The translations under genes and the position numbers were made by a program. 58,372 bases of DNA from Fertoeibacter niger (GTDB lineage Bacteria > Pseudomonadota > Alphaproteobacteria > Rhodobacterales > Rhodobacteraceae): NCBI RefSeq assembly GCF_009380135.2, contig NZ_WHUT02000018.1, forward strand, positions 1-58,372, written 5' to 3'. Positions 15,277 through 23,707 of the stretch are shown piece after piece. Under the pieces are notes generated by a model. It was not told the DNA's origin. It made no database searches and saw nothing but the letters and a program-made list of their open reading frames with translations. The stretch's first letter is position 1, and each line of letters begins with the position of its first letter.

Positions 15277-17151
15277 GTGCAGGGTGAGGACGACGAACAG
15301 GCTTCGGGGCTGACGGGGCATGAGTGCATTCAGGCCTATCTGAAGACGCTGGACGGATCACCCGGCGTCTACCGCATGCTGAATGCGGCCTCCGAAGTGC
15401 TGTATGTGGGCAAGGCGCGCAACCTGCGCGCGCGCGTATCGAATTATGCGCGCCCCTCGGGGCATTCTGGGCGCATTGCGCGGATGATCCGCGAAACCTG
15501 TTCGATGATGTTCCTGACCACGCGCACCGAAACCGAGGCGCTGCTGCTGGAACAGAACCTGATCAAGCAGCTGAAGCCCCGCTACAACGTGCTGCTGCGC
15601 GACGACAAGAGCTTTCCCAACATCCTGATCCCCACCGACCACCCGTTTCCGATGCTGAAAAAGCACCGGGGCAAACGGTCGGAGAAGGGGCTGTATTTCG
15701 GCCCCTTTGCATCGGCTGGGGCGGTGAACCGCACGCTGAACCAGTTGCAGCGCGTGTTCCTTTTGCGCACCTGCACTGATTCAAGTTTTGAATCGCGCAC
15801 GCGGCCCTGCCTGCTTTACCAGATCAAACGCTGCGCCGCGCCCTGTGTGGGCAAGATCGCCGCGCCCGATTATGCCAATCTGGTCGCCGATGCGCAGCGG
15901 TTCCTGGAAGGCCGCACCACAGCCGTTCAGGCCAATCTGGCGCGCGAAATGTCCACCGCGTCGGACGCGATGGAATTTGAGCGCGCAGCAGCCCTGCGCG
16001 ACCGGATCAAGGCGCTGACGCAGGTGCAATCATCCCAGGGCATCAACCCGCGCGGCGTGGCCGAAGCTGATGTGATCGCCCTGCATCTGGAGGGTGGGCA
16101 GGCCTGCGTGCAGGTGTTCTTCATCCGCGCCAACCAAAGCTGGGGCAACCGCGACTTCTATCCGCGCACCGGCGCGGGGGCAGAGGAGCCCGAGATCATG
16201 GAGGCGTTTCTGGCGCAATTCTATGATGACAAGGAGCCGCCGCGGCTGATCCTGCTCAGCCATCCGGTAGACAACCCCGATCTGGTCCAGGCGCTGCTGT
16301 CGGAACGCGCGGGGCGCAAGGTCACGATGGGCATCCCGCAGCGCGGCGAAAAGGCCGAACTGGTGGAAAACGCCGCGCGCAACGCCCGCGAAAGCCTGGC
16401 CCGGCGGATGGCCGAAGGCGCGACGCAGAACAAGCTGCTGGCCGGTCTGGCCGAGGCGTTCGATCTGGACGCCCCACCGAAACGCATCGAGGTTTACGAC
16501 AACTCCCATATCCAGGGCACCAATGCCGTGGGCGGCATGATCGTAGCGGGGGCCGAGGGCTTCATCAAAAGCCAGTATCGCAAGTTCAACATCCGGTCCG
16601 AGGCGGGGGCGAACAGCGACGACTTCGGCATGATGAAAGAGGTGCTGACCCGGCGCTTTGAACGGCTGATCAAGGAAGACCCCGAGCGGAAATCCGATGC
16701 CTGGCCCGACCTTCTGCTGATCGACGGCGGGGCGGGGCAGGTGTCGGCGGTGGCGGGGATCATGGCCGAACTGGGGGTGGATGACATTGCCATGGTCGGC
16801 GTGGCCAAGGGGGTGGACCGCGACGCGGGCAAGGAGGAATTCCACCGCCCGGGCGAACCCGCCTTTGCCCTGCGCATGAACGACCCGGTGCTGTATTTCG
16901 TCCAGCGCCTGCGGGACGAGGCGCACCGCTGGGCCATCGGCGCGCATCGGGCCAAACGGGCCAAGGCGGTGTCGGCCACGCCGCTGGATGACATTCCGGG
17001 CGTGGGGGCGGCGCGCAAAAAGGCACTGCTGGCGCATTTCGGATCGGCCAAGGCGGTGGCCCGGGCCGGTCTGGGTGATTTGCAGGCGGTCGAAGGGATT
17101 TCGGCCACCATGGCGCAAAGCATCCATGACTTCTTTCACGACCGGGGGTAG
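15277..17151 (+). CDS. uvrC: Excinuclease ABC subunit C
   Basis: UvrC makes both incisions in nucleotide excision repair after UvrA and UvrB find the damage. The 624-residue protein shows the GIY-YIG nuclease at residues about 25-105 ([16 protein letters not shown]), a Cys-containing linker ([17 protein letters not shown]), a UVR motif for UvrB binding near 210-245, the RNase H-like second nuclease ([18 protein letters not shown]) and tandem helix-hairpin-helix motifs at the end. The start is a GTG behind a purine-rich AAGGGCGGGA. A long hairpin begins immediately after the stop and is shared with the convergent tctC-type gene. Confidence 0.96.
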   Translation: MQGEDDEQASGLTGHECIQAYLKTLDGSPGVYRMLNAASEVLYVGKARNLRARVSNYARPSGHSGRIARMIRETCSMMFLTTRTETEALLLEQNLIKQLKPRYNVLLRDDKSFPNILIPTDHPFPMLKKHRGKRSEKGLYFGPFASAGAVNRTLNQLQRVFLLRTCTDSSFESRTRPCLLYQIKRCAAPCVGKIAAPDYANLVADAQRFLEGRTTAVQANLAREMSTASDAMEFERAAALRDRIKALTQVQSSQGINPRGVAEADVIALHLEGGQACVQVFFIRANQSWGNRDFYPRTGAGAEEPEIMEAFLAQFYDDKEPPRLILLSHPVDNPDLVQALLSERAGRKVTMGIPQRGEKAELVENAARNARESLARRMAEGATQNKLLAGLAEAFDLDAPPKRIEVYDNSHIQGTNAVGGMIVAGAEGFIKSQYRKFNIRSEAGANSDDFGMMKEVLTRRFERLIKEDPERKSDAWPDLLLIDGGAGQVSAVAGIMAELGVDDIAMVGVAKGVDRDAGKEEFHRPGEPAFALRMNDPVLYFVQRLRDEAHRWAIGAHRAKRAKAVSATPLDDIPGVGAARKKALLAHFGSAKAVARAGLGDLQAVEGISATMAQSIHDFFHDRG

Positions 17152-17152
17152 C

Positions 17153-17219
17153 GGCCGCTCATCCGCCCTGACGGGCAACTTAGCCAAGCGGTGCAAGCCG
17201 TCAGGCGTGATGAGCGGCC
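17153..17219. terminator. Long bidirectional hairpin between uvrC and TctC-type gene
   Basis: GGCCGCTCATC (17153-17163) pairs perfectly with GATGAGCGGCC (17209-17219); inside it CCTGACGG (17167-17174) pairs with CCGTCAGG (17198-17205) after a 3-by-3 internal loop. The structure sits between two convergent stop codons and has no long T-run, so it is a bidirectional or processing-type terminator. Confidence 0.6.
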
Positions 17220-17226
17220 CGGTGCC

Positions 17227-18204
17227 TCAATCCATGCTGACCCCGGCATCCGCCACAACCGGCGTCCATTTGGCAATCTCGTCATCCACATGCGCCGCCA
17301 GTTCCTCGGGCGTTGATGCCACGATGGTGGCCGAGAATTCCGCCATCCGCGCCACCACCGCCGGGTCGGCCATCGCCACTTTGGCGGCGTCGTTCAGCCG
17401 GGCCACCACCTCGGGCGGGGTGCCTGCGGGCGCAAACAGCGCGTTCCAGGTGTAGGTTTCATAGCCCGGCAGGGTTTCGGCGATCGACGGCAGATCGGGG
17501 AAGGATGGCGCGCGTTCCGCCGTCGTCACCCCCAGCGCGCGCAACCCGCCGCTGGTCATGTGCCCCGAGGCGGAAGGAAGGTTGTCAAAGATGACCGGCA
17601 CCTGATTGCCCAGCACGTCGGTCAGCGCGGGGCCCGACCCTTTGTAGGGGATATGCGTGATCTCAACTCCCGCCATCGCCTTGAACAATTCGCCCGACAG
17701 GTGCAGCGGCGTGCCGTTGCCGGACGAGGCATAGGCCAGCAGCGTCGGATCGGATTTCGCCAGATCAATCAGCTCCTGCACCGTTGTCACCGGCAGTTCC
17801 GGGTTGACCGCCAGCACGTTCGGCACCACCACCAGCAGCGACACCGGGGCAAAATCTGTCACGGCGTCATAGGGTTTCTGCTTCAGTATCAGCGGGTTCA
17901 GCGCATGGGTGGCCACCGTGCCCATCAGGATGGTGTAGCCGTCAGGCTCTGCCTGTGCCACCTGGCCCGCGCCCAGCGAGCCGCCTGCGCCGCCCACATT
18001 CTGCACGATCACCTGTTGCCCCAGTTCGGCACCCATGCGTTCGGCCACGATGCGCCCCACCACATCGGTGGAGCCCCCCGCGGCAAAGGGGATCACCAGC
18101 GTGACCGGGCTTTCGGGGTATTCGGCGGCTGCCGGGGCAGCGGCGGCGGCCAGAAAAAGCGCCGAAACCGCCAGAACGGCGCGGCGGGTAACAGGGTGTG
18201 GCAT
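17227..18204 (-). CDS. Tripartite tricarboxylate transporter substrate-binding protein (Bug/TctC family)
   Basis: A 325-residue periplasmic solute-binding protein of the Bug (TctC) family. It has a signal peptide (basic start, hydrophobic core, cleavage after APAAA near residue 26) and the family motifs YP-x-x-P-V-T-L-V-I-PFAAGGSTD and HIPYKGSGPALTD. Such proteins deliver carboxylates to TctA/TctB membrane subunits, but none is encoded in this window, so it is an orphan here. The ligand cannot be read from sequence. The ATG follows GGGAGGA. It is expressed from a promoter in the gap next to the antitoxin gene, which lies upstream on the same strand. Confidence 0.9.
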   Translation of the reverse strand: MPHPVTRRAVLAVSALFLAAAAAPAAAEYPESPVTLVIPFAAGGSTDVVGRIVAERMGAELGQQVIVQNVGGAGGSLGAGQVAQAEPDGYTILMGTVATHALNPLILKQKPYDAVTDFAPVSLLVVVPNVLAVNPELPVTTVQELIDLAKSDPTLLAYASSGNGTPLHLSGELFKAMAGVEITHIPYKGSGPALTDVLGNQVPVIFDNLPSASGHMTSGGLRALGVTTAERAPSFPDLPSIAETLPGYETYTWNALFAPAGTPPEVVARLNDAAKVAMADPAVVARMAEFSATIVASTPEELAAHVDDEIAKWTPVVADAGVSMD

Positions 18205-18351
18205 GTGCAGATCCTCCCATTGATCAATGCGAAGGATGAAGGCACTGGCGCAAAACTCAAGCGCGGATCTGCTTCTGAGCGAAAATCCCCTTTGCGGTTT
18301 CAGCTTCAGGCAGGATGCGCGCCGCTATACGACCGCAGCAGGGCGCGGCGT

Positions 18352-18687
18352 TCAGATCACCGATCGCCGCGATGCGCTGTGCAGCGGGATCACCGATCTG
18401 GCCTGCTCTCGTTTGCGGGCCTCGGCCTTTTCCACCCGCAGACGTTCGGCCTGCATCGCCAACTCGGCCTCGCGCAACAGCGCCTCGCTGATGGTGATGC
18501 GACCGGCCCGCAAGCTGTCGCGCAGCGGTGGCGACAGAAACGCCTGGGCCATGGCCAACAGATCCGCCATGGCAAAAACCGCTCCGAAATTCTGGCCGTC
18601 GCGCGTGATGATCACCGGCGCGCGCTGCGCCGCATCCATCATCTTGCCGAAGGCATGCTTTGCCTCCTGCACCGTCATCGTCGTCAT
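18352..18687 (-). CDS. Phd/YefM-type antitoxin-like protein without adjacent toxin
   Basis: A 111-residue protein whose first 50 residues match the Phd/YefM DNA-binding fold: TMTVQEAKHAFGKMMDAA followed by a PVIITRDGQNFGAVFAM strand pattern. The carboxy-terminal half is a charged helix (REAELAMQAERLRVEKAEARKRE region) longer than usual for toxin binding. No toxin gene follows or precedes it: the next gene downstream is the TctC-type protein and upstream is a 319-bp gap. It may be a solitary regulator or the remainder of a toxin-antitoxin pair. The ATG follows GGGGGA. Confidence 0.75.
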   Translation of the reverse strand: MTTMTVQEAKHAFGKMMDAAQRAPVIITRDGQNFGAVFAMADLLAMAQAFLSPPLRDSLRAGRITISEALLREAELAMQAERLRVEKAEARKREQARSVIPLHSASRRSVI

Positions 18688-19006
18688 GTCTGTCCCCCAC
18701 CAACGAACGTCCCGGCAGGCCCCTTTGCGGGGGCTGCCGCCCATGGCACTGGTTGCTGGTAAAGCCCCCGCTGCATGTCCCGTGCAGGGGCGCTTCAACC
18801 GCGCCACGGGCGGCATGCTGGCACGCTCCGGCAAAATAGTTAACATTCGGTAAACCTCTGCCGGGTATTTTCTTCGGAATTGCCTTGTTTTGCAGCATCT
18901 GCACCGGTGATCACAGCCTTCACCCGCAGGCGGAAACCGCCAACCGCGATGCCGCCTGCCGCATTCCCCCTTTCCGACTGCCTGACCATCAGCTACCACT
19001 CGGCCT
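18688..19006. other. Divergent intergenic region, antitoxin / pgsA
   Basis: 319 bp without a supportable gene. It contains a short GC hairpin near 18719-18736 and a near-consensus CtrA-type site (18840-18855). Promoters for pgsA and the antitoxin gene are expected here, but I cannot place them confidently. Confidence 0.5.
18840..18855 (+). promoter_or_regulatory. CtrA-like site, one mismatch (TTAA-N7-TAAAC)
   Basis: TTAA at 18840-18843, a 7-bp spacer, then TAAAC at 18851-18855 in place of TTAAC. It is about 150 bp from both flanking starts (antitoxin and pgsA), so its target is unclear. Confidence 0.3.
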
Positions 19007-19672
19007 ATGAGATGGACGCTGCCCAACACCCTGACCGTCCTGCGCCTGCTGGCCGCGCCCGGCGTGGCGCTGATGTTCCTGTATTTCCACCGCCCCTGGG
19101 CCGACTGGTTCGCGCTTGCGCTGTTCATCTCGGCGGCGATCACCGACTATTTCGATGGCTATCTGGCCCGGCTGTGGAAGCAGGAATCCAAGTTCGGCGC
19201 CATGATGGATCCGATCGCCGACAAGGCGATGGTCATCATCGCGCTGGTCATCATCACCGGCTATTCCGGCATGAATCCCTGGCTCATCCTGCCCGCCACC
19301 GTGATCCTGTTCCGCGAAGTGTTCGTGTCGGGCCTGCGCGAGTTTCTGGGGGCCAAGGCGGGTCTGCTGAGCGTCACCAAACTGGCCAAGTGGAAGACCA
19401 CGGCGCAGATGGTGGCCATCGCCGTGCTGTTCCTGGGCACCGGGCTGGAGCATCTGGAGGGCATCGCCCGCCAGGGCATGACGATGGAGCAATATGCCCG
19501 TGCGGTCAGCGACGGTCTGGCCGACCCGATCCGCAGCTGCGGCGCGCGGGGCTGTTCGTCAGTTGCGACCATCGCGGGGCTTGCCCTGATCTGGCTGGCG
19601 GCCATCCTGACCGCCCTGACCGGCTGGGATTATTTCCGCAAATCCCTGCCCTATCTGCGGGATGACACATGA
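19007..19672 (+). CDS. pgsA: CDP-diacylglycerol--glycerol-3-phosphate 3-phosphatidyltransferase
   Basis: This inner-membrane enzyme makes phosphatidylglycerol phosphate, the first committed step to phosphatidylglycerol and cardiolipin. The 221-residue protein has the CDP-alcohol phosphotransferase motif D-G-x2-A-R-x8-G-x3-D-x3-D, seen as DYFDGYLARLW ... KFGAMMDPIADK, and about five membrane helices. A polar insert between the last helices (DPIRSCGARGCSSVA) carries two cysteines and is unusual in my recollection. The stop overlaps the moaD start by ATGA, tying phospholipid synthesis to molybdopterin genes in one transcript, an order common in Rhodobacteraceae. Confidence 0.93.
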   Translation: MRWTLPNTLTVLRLLAAPGVALMFLYFHRPWADWFALALFISAAITDYFDGYLARLWKQESKFGAMMDPIADKAMVIIALVIITGYSGMNPWLILPATVILFREVFVSGLREFLGAKAGLLSVTKLAKWKTTAQMVAIAVLFLGTGLEHLEGIARQGMTMEQYARAVSDGLADPIRSCGARGCSSVATIAGLALIWLAAILTALTGWDYFRKSLPYLRDDT

Positions 19673-19917
19673 TCGACGTGCTGTATTTCGCCTGGGTGCG
19701 CGAACGCATCGGCCTGCCGCGCGAACGGCTGGACACGGCGGCAGAAACCGTGGCCGATCTGGTGGCCGAACTGGTGGCGCGTGAAGAACGTTACGCCGCC
19801 GCCTTTGCCGATACATCCGCCCTGCGCGTGGCGCTGGATCAGGAGCTGGCCGATTTTTCCGCGCCCTTGGCCGGTGTGCGCGAAGTGGCGTTCTTTCCGC
19901 CGATGACCGGGGGCTGA
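19669..19917 (+). CDS. moaD: Molybdopterin synthase sulfur carrier subunit
   Basis: MoaD is the small ubiquitin-like subunit of molybdopterin synthase. It carries a thiocarboxylate on its final glycine, used to place dithiolene sulfurs on precursor Z. The 82-residue chain has the beta-grasp fold pattern (MIDVLYFAWVRERIG) and ends in PPMTGG, the required Gly-Gly terminus. It overlaps pgsA by four bases and is followed four bases later by moaE, its synthase partner. Xanthine dehydrogenase at the left end of the window is one possible user of the cofactor. Confidence 0.93.
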   Translation: MIDVLYFAWVRERIGLPRERLDTAAETVADLVAELVAREERYAAAFADTSALRVALDQELADFSAPLAGVREVAFFPPMTGG

Positions 19918-19921
19918 CGCG

Positions 19922-20362
19922 ATGCGCGTGGCCGTGCAGGCAGAAGCGTTCGATCCGGGGCATGAGGCGACGGGTTTCGGGCAGGGCATGCCCGGTGTGG
20001 GGGCTGTCGTCACCTTTGCCGGCGTGGTGCGCGATACCACGGGCACCCTGGCAGCGATGGAGATCGAGCATTACCCCGGCATGACCGAACGCGCCATCGC
20101 GGGCATCCTGGCCGAGGCCGTGGCCCGCTGGCACCTGCTGGATGCCCTGGTGATCCACCGCCATGGCCGCCTTGGCCCGGGCGAGCCGATCATGATGGTC
20201 GCCACCGCCGCCGCGCACCGGGCCGAGGCCTTTGCCGCCGCCGAATTCCTGATGGATTACCTGAAATCCCGCGCGCCGTTCTGGAAAAAGGAAATCACCG
20301 CGACGGGTGCGGAATGGGTGGCGGCCAAGGATGCCGACGAAGATGCTCTCGACCGCTGGTAG
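19922..20362 (+). CDS. moaE: Molybdopterin synthase catalytic subunit
   Basis: MoaE forms the heterotetrameric molybdopterin synthase with MoaD and converts precursor Z to molybdopterin. The 146-residue protein shows the family motifs GAVVTFAGVVRD, IEHYPGMTE, HRHGRLGPGE and the lysine-rich active-site segment LKSRAPFWKKE near the end. It follows moaD directly. The stop lies 22 bp from the convergent P1 peptidase stop; no hairpin is evident between them. Confidence 0.94.
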   Translation: MRVAVQAEAFDPGHEATGFGQGMPGVGAVVTFAGVVRDTTGTLAAMEIEHYPGMTERAIAGILAEAVARWHLLDALVIHRHGRLGPGEPIMMVATAAAHRAEAFAAAEFLMDYLKSRAPFWKKEITATGAEWVAAKDADEDALDRW

Positions 20363-20384
20363 CCCGCCCGAACAGGTAGCCTGT

Positions 20385-21365
20385 TCAGCCCGCCCAGGCC
20401 GGTTGCAGATCACCCGGCATCGCCCGCGCCAGATAGACCGCCCGCGCAATGGCCCGCGCCAGACAGCAGGCTGCGGCATGGCCCAGCAGAAAACTGTCAG
20501 CCAGCGGGTCGGCCAGCTCATGCGCCCCGGTTGCCGCAGCAAACACCAGATCGCCATCAAACGGCGTATGCGATGGCACGATGGCCCGCGCCATGCCGTC
20601 CTGCGCCGCCGTGGCCATGCGCTGCGCCTGCGCCTTGGTCAGCGCCGCATCGGTGGCCACGATGGCGATGGTCGTGGCCTCGCCCATGCGCTTGCGCGGT
20701 GCGGGTTCAGCATTGGCGGGGAAAGCCCCGGGCAGGCCCAGCCCGCCGAATTCGCCGTCAAGCTCCCATGGCGCGGCCCAGAACTGCCGCCCCTCGCCCA
20801 CCGTCACCGACCCCAGCGCATTCACTGCCACCAGCGCCCCCACAGTCACCCCATTTTCCAGCACACAAGAGGCCGACCCAAGGCCCCCCTTCCACCGCCC
20901 GGTCATCGCGCCAAAGCCCGCCCCCGCCGTGCCAAGCGCAAACTCCGCGCCCGCCGCCGCCAAAGCCGCCCGCCCCAGCGCCTTGTAGGGGTTCTCGGCC
21001 CAGTCCTTTGCCCCGCCGTTCAGCAGATCGAACAGGATCGCGCCCGGCACGATGGGCACGCGTTGAACCCCCACCGCAAAACCGCGCCCCATCAGCCGCA
21101 AGCCATCGGCCACGCCCGACGCCGCATCCAGCCCGAACGCCGACCCGCCCGACAGCACCAGCGCATCGACCCCATGCACCAGCTTGTCCGGGGCCAGCAG
21201 ATCGGTTTCCCGCGTGCCGGGCGCCCCGCCCATCACGCTGACAGCGGCGATAAAGGGCGCGTCGCCCAGCAGCACCGTGGCACCGGAACGCAGGCCTGAG
21301 TCAGCGGCATTGCCCACCCGCAGCCCCGCCACATCGGTGATCAGATTGCGTGGACCGGGGCGCAT
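20385..21365 (-). CDS. P1 family peptidase (DmpA/BapA-like aminopeptidase)
   Basis: A 326-residue Ntn-hydrolase-fold peptidase of family S58, which includes L-aminopeptidase D-esterase DmpA and beta-aminopeptidases. The precursor is expected to cleave itself between Gly163 and Ser164 in WKGGLGSAS, making Ser164 the amino-terminal nucleophile; LVLSGGSAFGLDAA near residue 72 is another hallmark. No signal peptide is seen, so it is cytoplasmic. A cupin gene lies 61 bp upstream on the same strand and may share its transcript. The substrate (D- or beta-amino acid peptides, amides) cannot be told from sequence. Confidence 0.9.
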   Translation of the reverse strand: MRPGPRNLITDVAGLRVGNAADSGLRSGATVLLGDAPFIAAVSVMGGAPGTRETDLLAPDKLVHGVDALVLSGGSAFGLDAASGVADGLRLMGRGFAVGVQRVPIVPGAILFDLLNGGAKDWAENPYKALGRAALAAAGAEFALGTAGAGFGAMTGRWKGGLGSASCVLENGVTVGALVAVNALGSVTVGEGRQFWAAPWELDGEFGGLGLPGAFPANAEPAPRKRMGEATTIAIVATDAALTKAQAQRMATAAQDGMARAIVPSHTPFDGDLVFAAATGAHELADPLADSFLLGHAAACCLARAIARAVYLARAMPGDLQPAWAG

Positions 21366-21426
21366 CAGTGTGCCCTCCGGCCCGGCAGCACATCCGAACC
21401 AGCCCCTGCGCCGCCCTGAAGCACGC

Positions 21427-21780
21427 TCATATCTGCACCTTTACCGCCGCCGTCGCCGGATCGCCGGTGTTCGGCGTGCCACGCGGCTCGATCAGAAGCA
21501 GATGCGCCTCTTCCCGCGCGACGGGGCGATGCTCCACCCCCGCAGGCACCACGAACATCTCGCCCGCGCACAGCGTCACCACCCGGTCGCGCAACTCGAT
21601 GTCGATCTCGCCCTTCAGCACCAGAAAGAAATCATCCGTATCCGGGTGCGCATGCCAGACGAATGCGCCCTGCACCTTCACCACCATCACGTCATTGCCA
21701 TTGTAGCCCGCCACGATGCGCGGCGACCAATGCGTGTTGAACTGCGCCAGCTTTTCCGCCAGGTTGACTGCGTCCTGCAT
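21427..21780 (-). CDS. Cupin domain protein
   Basis: A single-domain cupin of 117 residues. The metal-binding motif 1 reads WHAHPDTDDFFLVLKGE (two His and the Glu in place) and motif 2 reads PAGVEHRPVA (His). This is the small conserved-barrel class often called mannose-6-phosphate-isomerase-like, with no assignable reaction. It is in the same direction as the P1 peptidase and probably in the same transcript. Confidence 0.85.
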   Translation of the reverse strand: MQDAVNLAEKLAQFNTHWSPRIVAGYNGNDVMVVKVQGAFVWHAHPDTDDFFLVLKGEIDIELRDRVVTLCAGEMFVVPAGVEHRPVAREEAHLLLIEPRGTPNTGDPATAAVKVQI

Positions 21781-21905
21781 GCGGCACCCCCTTTGCTTTC
21801 ATCGTGGTTGAAGCATCCTACGGGGTGGTGAAAGATAAGACACCCTCCAGTTGCGGGTTTACCCGAAGAATGCTTGGCCCGTGGCCGGGCCTCGGGGGTG
21901 TGAAC

Positions 21906-21926
21906 CCCTGGCGCAGCGCCACAGGG
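21906..21926 (-). terminator. Possible hairpin after FMN reductase gene
   Basis: CCCTG and CAGGG arms with an inner GGCG-CGCC stem form a 21-bp hairpin eight bases beyond the stop of the leftward reductase gene. There is no T-run, so the assignment is tentative. Confidence 0.3.
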
Positions 21927-21933
21927 CGCAGGG

Positions 21934-22476
21934 CTAGCGCAGCGCCTCTGCCCGCAACCCCTGCATCAACTCCGTCAGACCCTTCACCGTGCGGGCATCC
22001 AGCAGCCGCCCGTCGGCGTCAAAGGCCTTGCCCGAATCCGCCACCATCACCTCGGGCCCGGTTATAAGCCGGGGGCGGAAGGCGTTCAGGCACAGGCGCA
22101 GCGAAAACTGCGACCTCTCGCCCCCCGCACGGCCCCCGGCGGCAGAACAGATCGCCACCGGCTTGTCACGCCACACCCCGCCCGGCACCCGGCTGACCCA
22201 GTCGAGCGCGTTTTTCAACACGCCGGGCAGGGCCTTGTTGTATTCCGGCGTGGCGATGACGATGACATCGGCGGCCTTGATCTGGTCGGCCAATGCCTGC
22301 ACGGCAGGGGGTATGCCCTCCGCCTCCTCCAGATCGCCGTCATACAGCGGCAGCCGCAGATCGGCTTCGGTATGCGTGGCATCGCCGAACAGCCGCCGCG
22401 CCTCGGCCAGCAGCAGCCGGTTGGTTGACGCCTTGCGCAATGCGCCGGGGATGCCCAGCAGGGTCAGGTCGGTCAT
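21934..22476 (-). CDS. NADPH-dependent FMN reductase family protein
   Basis: A 180-residue flavodoxin-fold reductase of the NADPH-dependent FMN reductase (ChrR/YieF-like) family. The FMN phosphate loop is GALRKASTNRLL near residue 10, followed by the family signature ATPEYNKALPGVLKNALDW and the CSAAGGRAGGERSQ segment. Proteins of this group reduce flavins, quinones or chromate; the physiological substrate here is not known. The ATG at 22474-22476 follows AAGGAG and is preferred to an upstream in-frame start. Confidence 0.88.
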   Translation of the reverse strand: MTDLTLLGIPGALRKASTNRLLLAEARRLFGDATHTEADLRLPLYDGDLEEAEGIPPAVQALADQIKAADVIVIATPEYNKALPGVLKNALDWVSRVPGGVWRDKPVAICSAAGGRAGGERSQFSLRLCLNAFRPRLITGPEVMVADSGKAFDADGRLLDARTVKGLTELMQGLRAEALR

Positions 22477-22563
22477 GGATGCTCCTTGTCGTGCCTGCCC
22501 GGAACCTACAGCGCGGAGGCGGCAAGGCAACCCCGCGCCGTTGCCCGCAGGGCTTCGCGCCGC

Positions 22564-23280
22564 CTAAAGGAACAGCCGCAGCAGCGCCGGGGCCAGAAAG
22601 GCCGTCAGCACCGCGTTCAGCCCCATCCCCAGCCCCGCAAAGGCCCCGGCCAGCGGGTTCACCTGAAACGCCCGCGCCGTGCCGATGCCATGCGCGGCCA
22701 CCCCCACGGCAAAGCCGCGCGCCCGCCAGTCGGTCAGGCCCAGCAGGTTCAGCAGCGGCGTGGCGACAATCGCCCCGGTGATTCCGGTCAATATCACCAG
22801 CACCGCCGTCAATGTGGGCGACCCGCCGATGGCATCTGAAATACCCAAGGCCACCGGCGCCGTGGCCGATTTGGGAGCCAGCGAGATCAGCACCTCGCCC
22901 CGGATGCCAAAAGCCCAGGCGATGCCCAGCGCAGAAACCACCGCCGTGGCCGACCCCGCCAGCAGCGCCGCCGCAATCGGCAGCGCCGCGCGCCGCACAT
23001 GGGCCAGATTGTCCCACAGCGGCAAGGCCAGCGCGACGGTGGCGGGGCCCAGCAGGAAATGCACGAACTGTGCGCCCTCGAAATAGGTGGCATAGGGGGT
23101 GGCCGTGGCCCACAGCACCACCCCCAGCAGCACCACCGCCACCAGCACCGGGTTCACGAACGGCCGCCGCCCCGCCGCGCGAAAGGCCGCATCCCCCAGC
23201 GCATAGGCGGCCAGCGTGGCGGTCAGCCACAACAGCGGCCCCTGGCTCAGATAGCTCCATATCTCGGTGAAATCGCTCAT
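22564..23280 (-). CDS. LrgB family membrane protein
   Basis: A 238-residue integral membrane protein of the LrgB/CidB/YohK family with about seven hydrophobic segments and the family motif LAPKSATAPVALGIS. In Staphylococcus the LrgAB pair counters murein hydrolase activity; in plants and some bacteria LrgAB-type proteins transport glycolate, glycerate or pyruvate. Either role is possible here. Its ATG overlaps the stop of the LrgA-type gene (ATGA), as expected for a pair made together. Confidence 0.9.
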   Translation of the reverse strand: MSDFTEIWSYLSQGPLLWLTATLAAYALGDAAFRAAGRRPFVNPVLVAVVLLGVVLWATATPYATYFEGAQFVHFLLGPATVALALPLWDNLAHVRRAALPIAAALLAGSATAVVSALGIAWAFGIRGEVLISLAPKSATAPVALGISDAIGGSPTLTAVLVILTGITGAIVATPLLNLLGLTDWRARGFAVGVAAHGIGTARAFQVNPLAGAFAGLGMGLNAVLTAFLAPALLRLFL

Positions 23281-23627
23281 GGCGTGTTTCCGGTCCAGCG
23301 CGCCACGGCGGCAAAGGTCAGCGCGCCCACCGCGATGGCCAGAACGGTTGACACCAGCAGCGCCAGCAGGATCGGCAGGCCGCTTTGGCCCAGCAGGCCC
23401 AGATGCCCCACCACCCCCACGCCCGCAGGCACGAACAGTAGCGAAAGATGCCCCAGTATACCTTGCGCCACCGGGCGCACCACATCCACCAGCCGGGGAA
23501 AGACGGCAAACCCCGCCAGCAGCAGCACCATCCCCAGCACCGGGCCGGGCAGGGGCAGGGCCAGCGCGCGGGCAGCAGCCTCGCCCGCCAACTGGCACAT
23601 AAGCAGGGTCAGCAGGGCAGGGATCAT
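23277..23627 (-). CDS. CidA/LrgA family membrane protein
   Basis: A 116-residue holin-like membrane protein with four predicted helices and the family pattern LPGPVLGMVLLL and SLLFVPAGVGVVGHL. It is the partner of the LrgB-type protein encoded immediately downstream, with a four-base overlap. The ATG at 23625-23627 follows GGAGG; an upstream in-frame ATG is less likely. No regulator gene such as lytS/lytR or cidR is adjacent. Confidence 0.9.
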   Translation of the reverse strand: MIPALLTLLMCQLAGEAAARALALPLPGPVLGMVLLLAGFAVFPRLVDVVRPVAQGILGHLSLLFVPAGVGVVGHLGLLGQSGLPILLALLVSTVLAIAVGALTFAAVARWTGNTP

Positions 23628-23707
23628 CGCAGCCTCCGGGTTTTTACCCAGCCTAGCGGCGGGCAGAGGCACTGGGAAGCGGGCGTCGGCGCAGGGCAGG
23701 CATGCGC

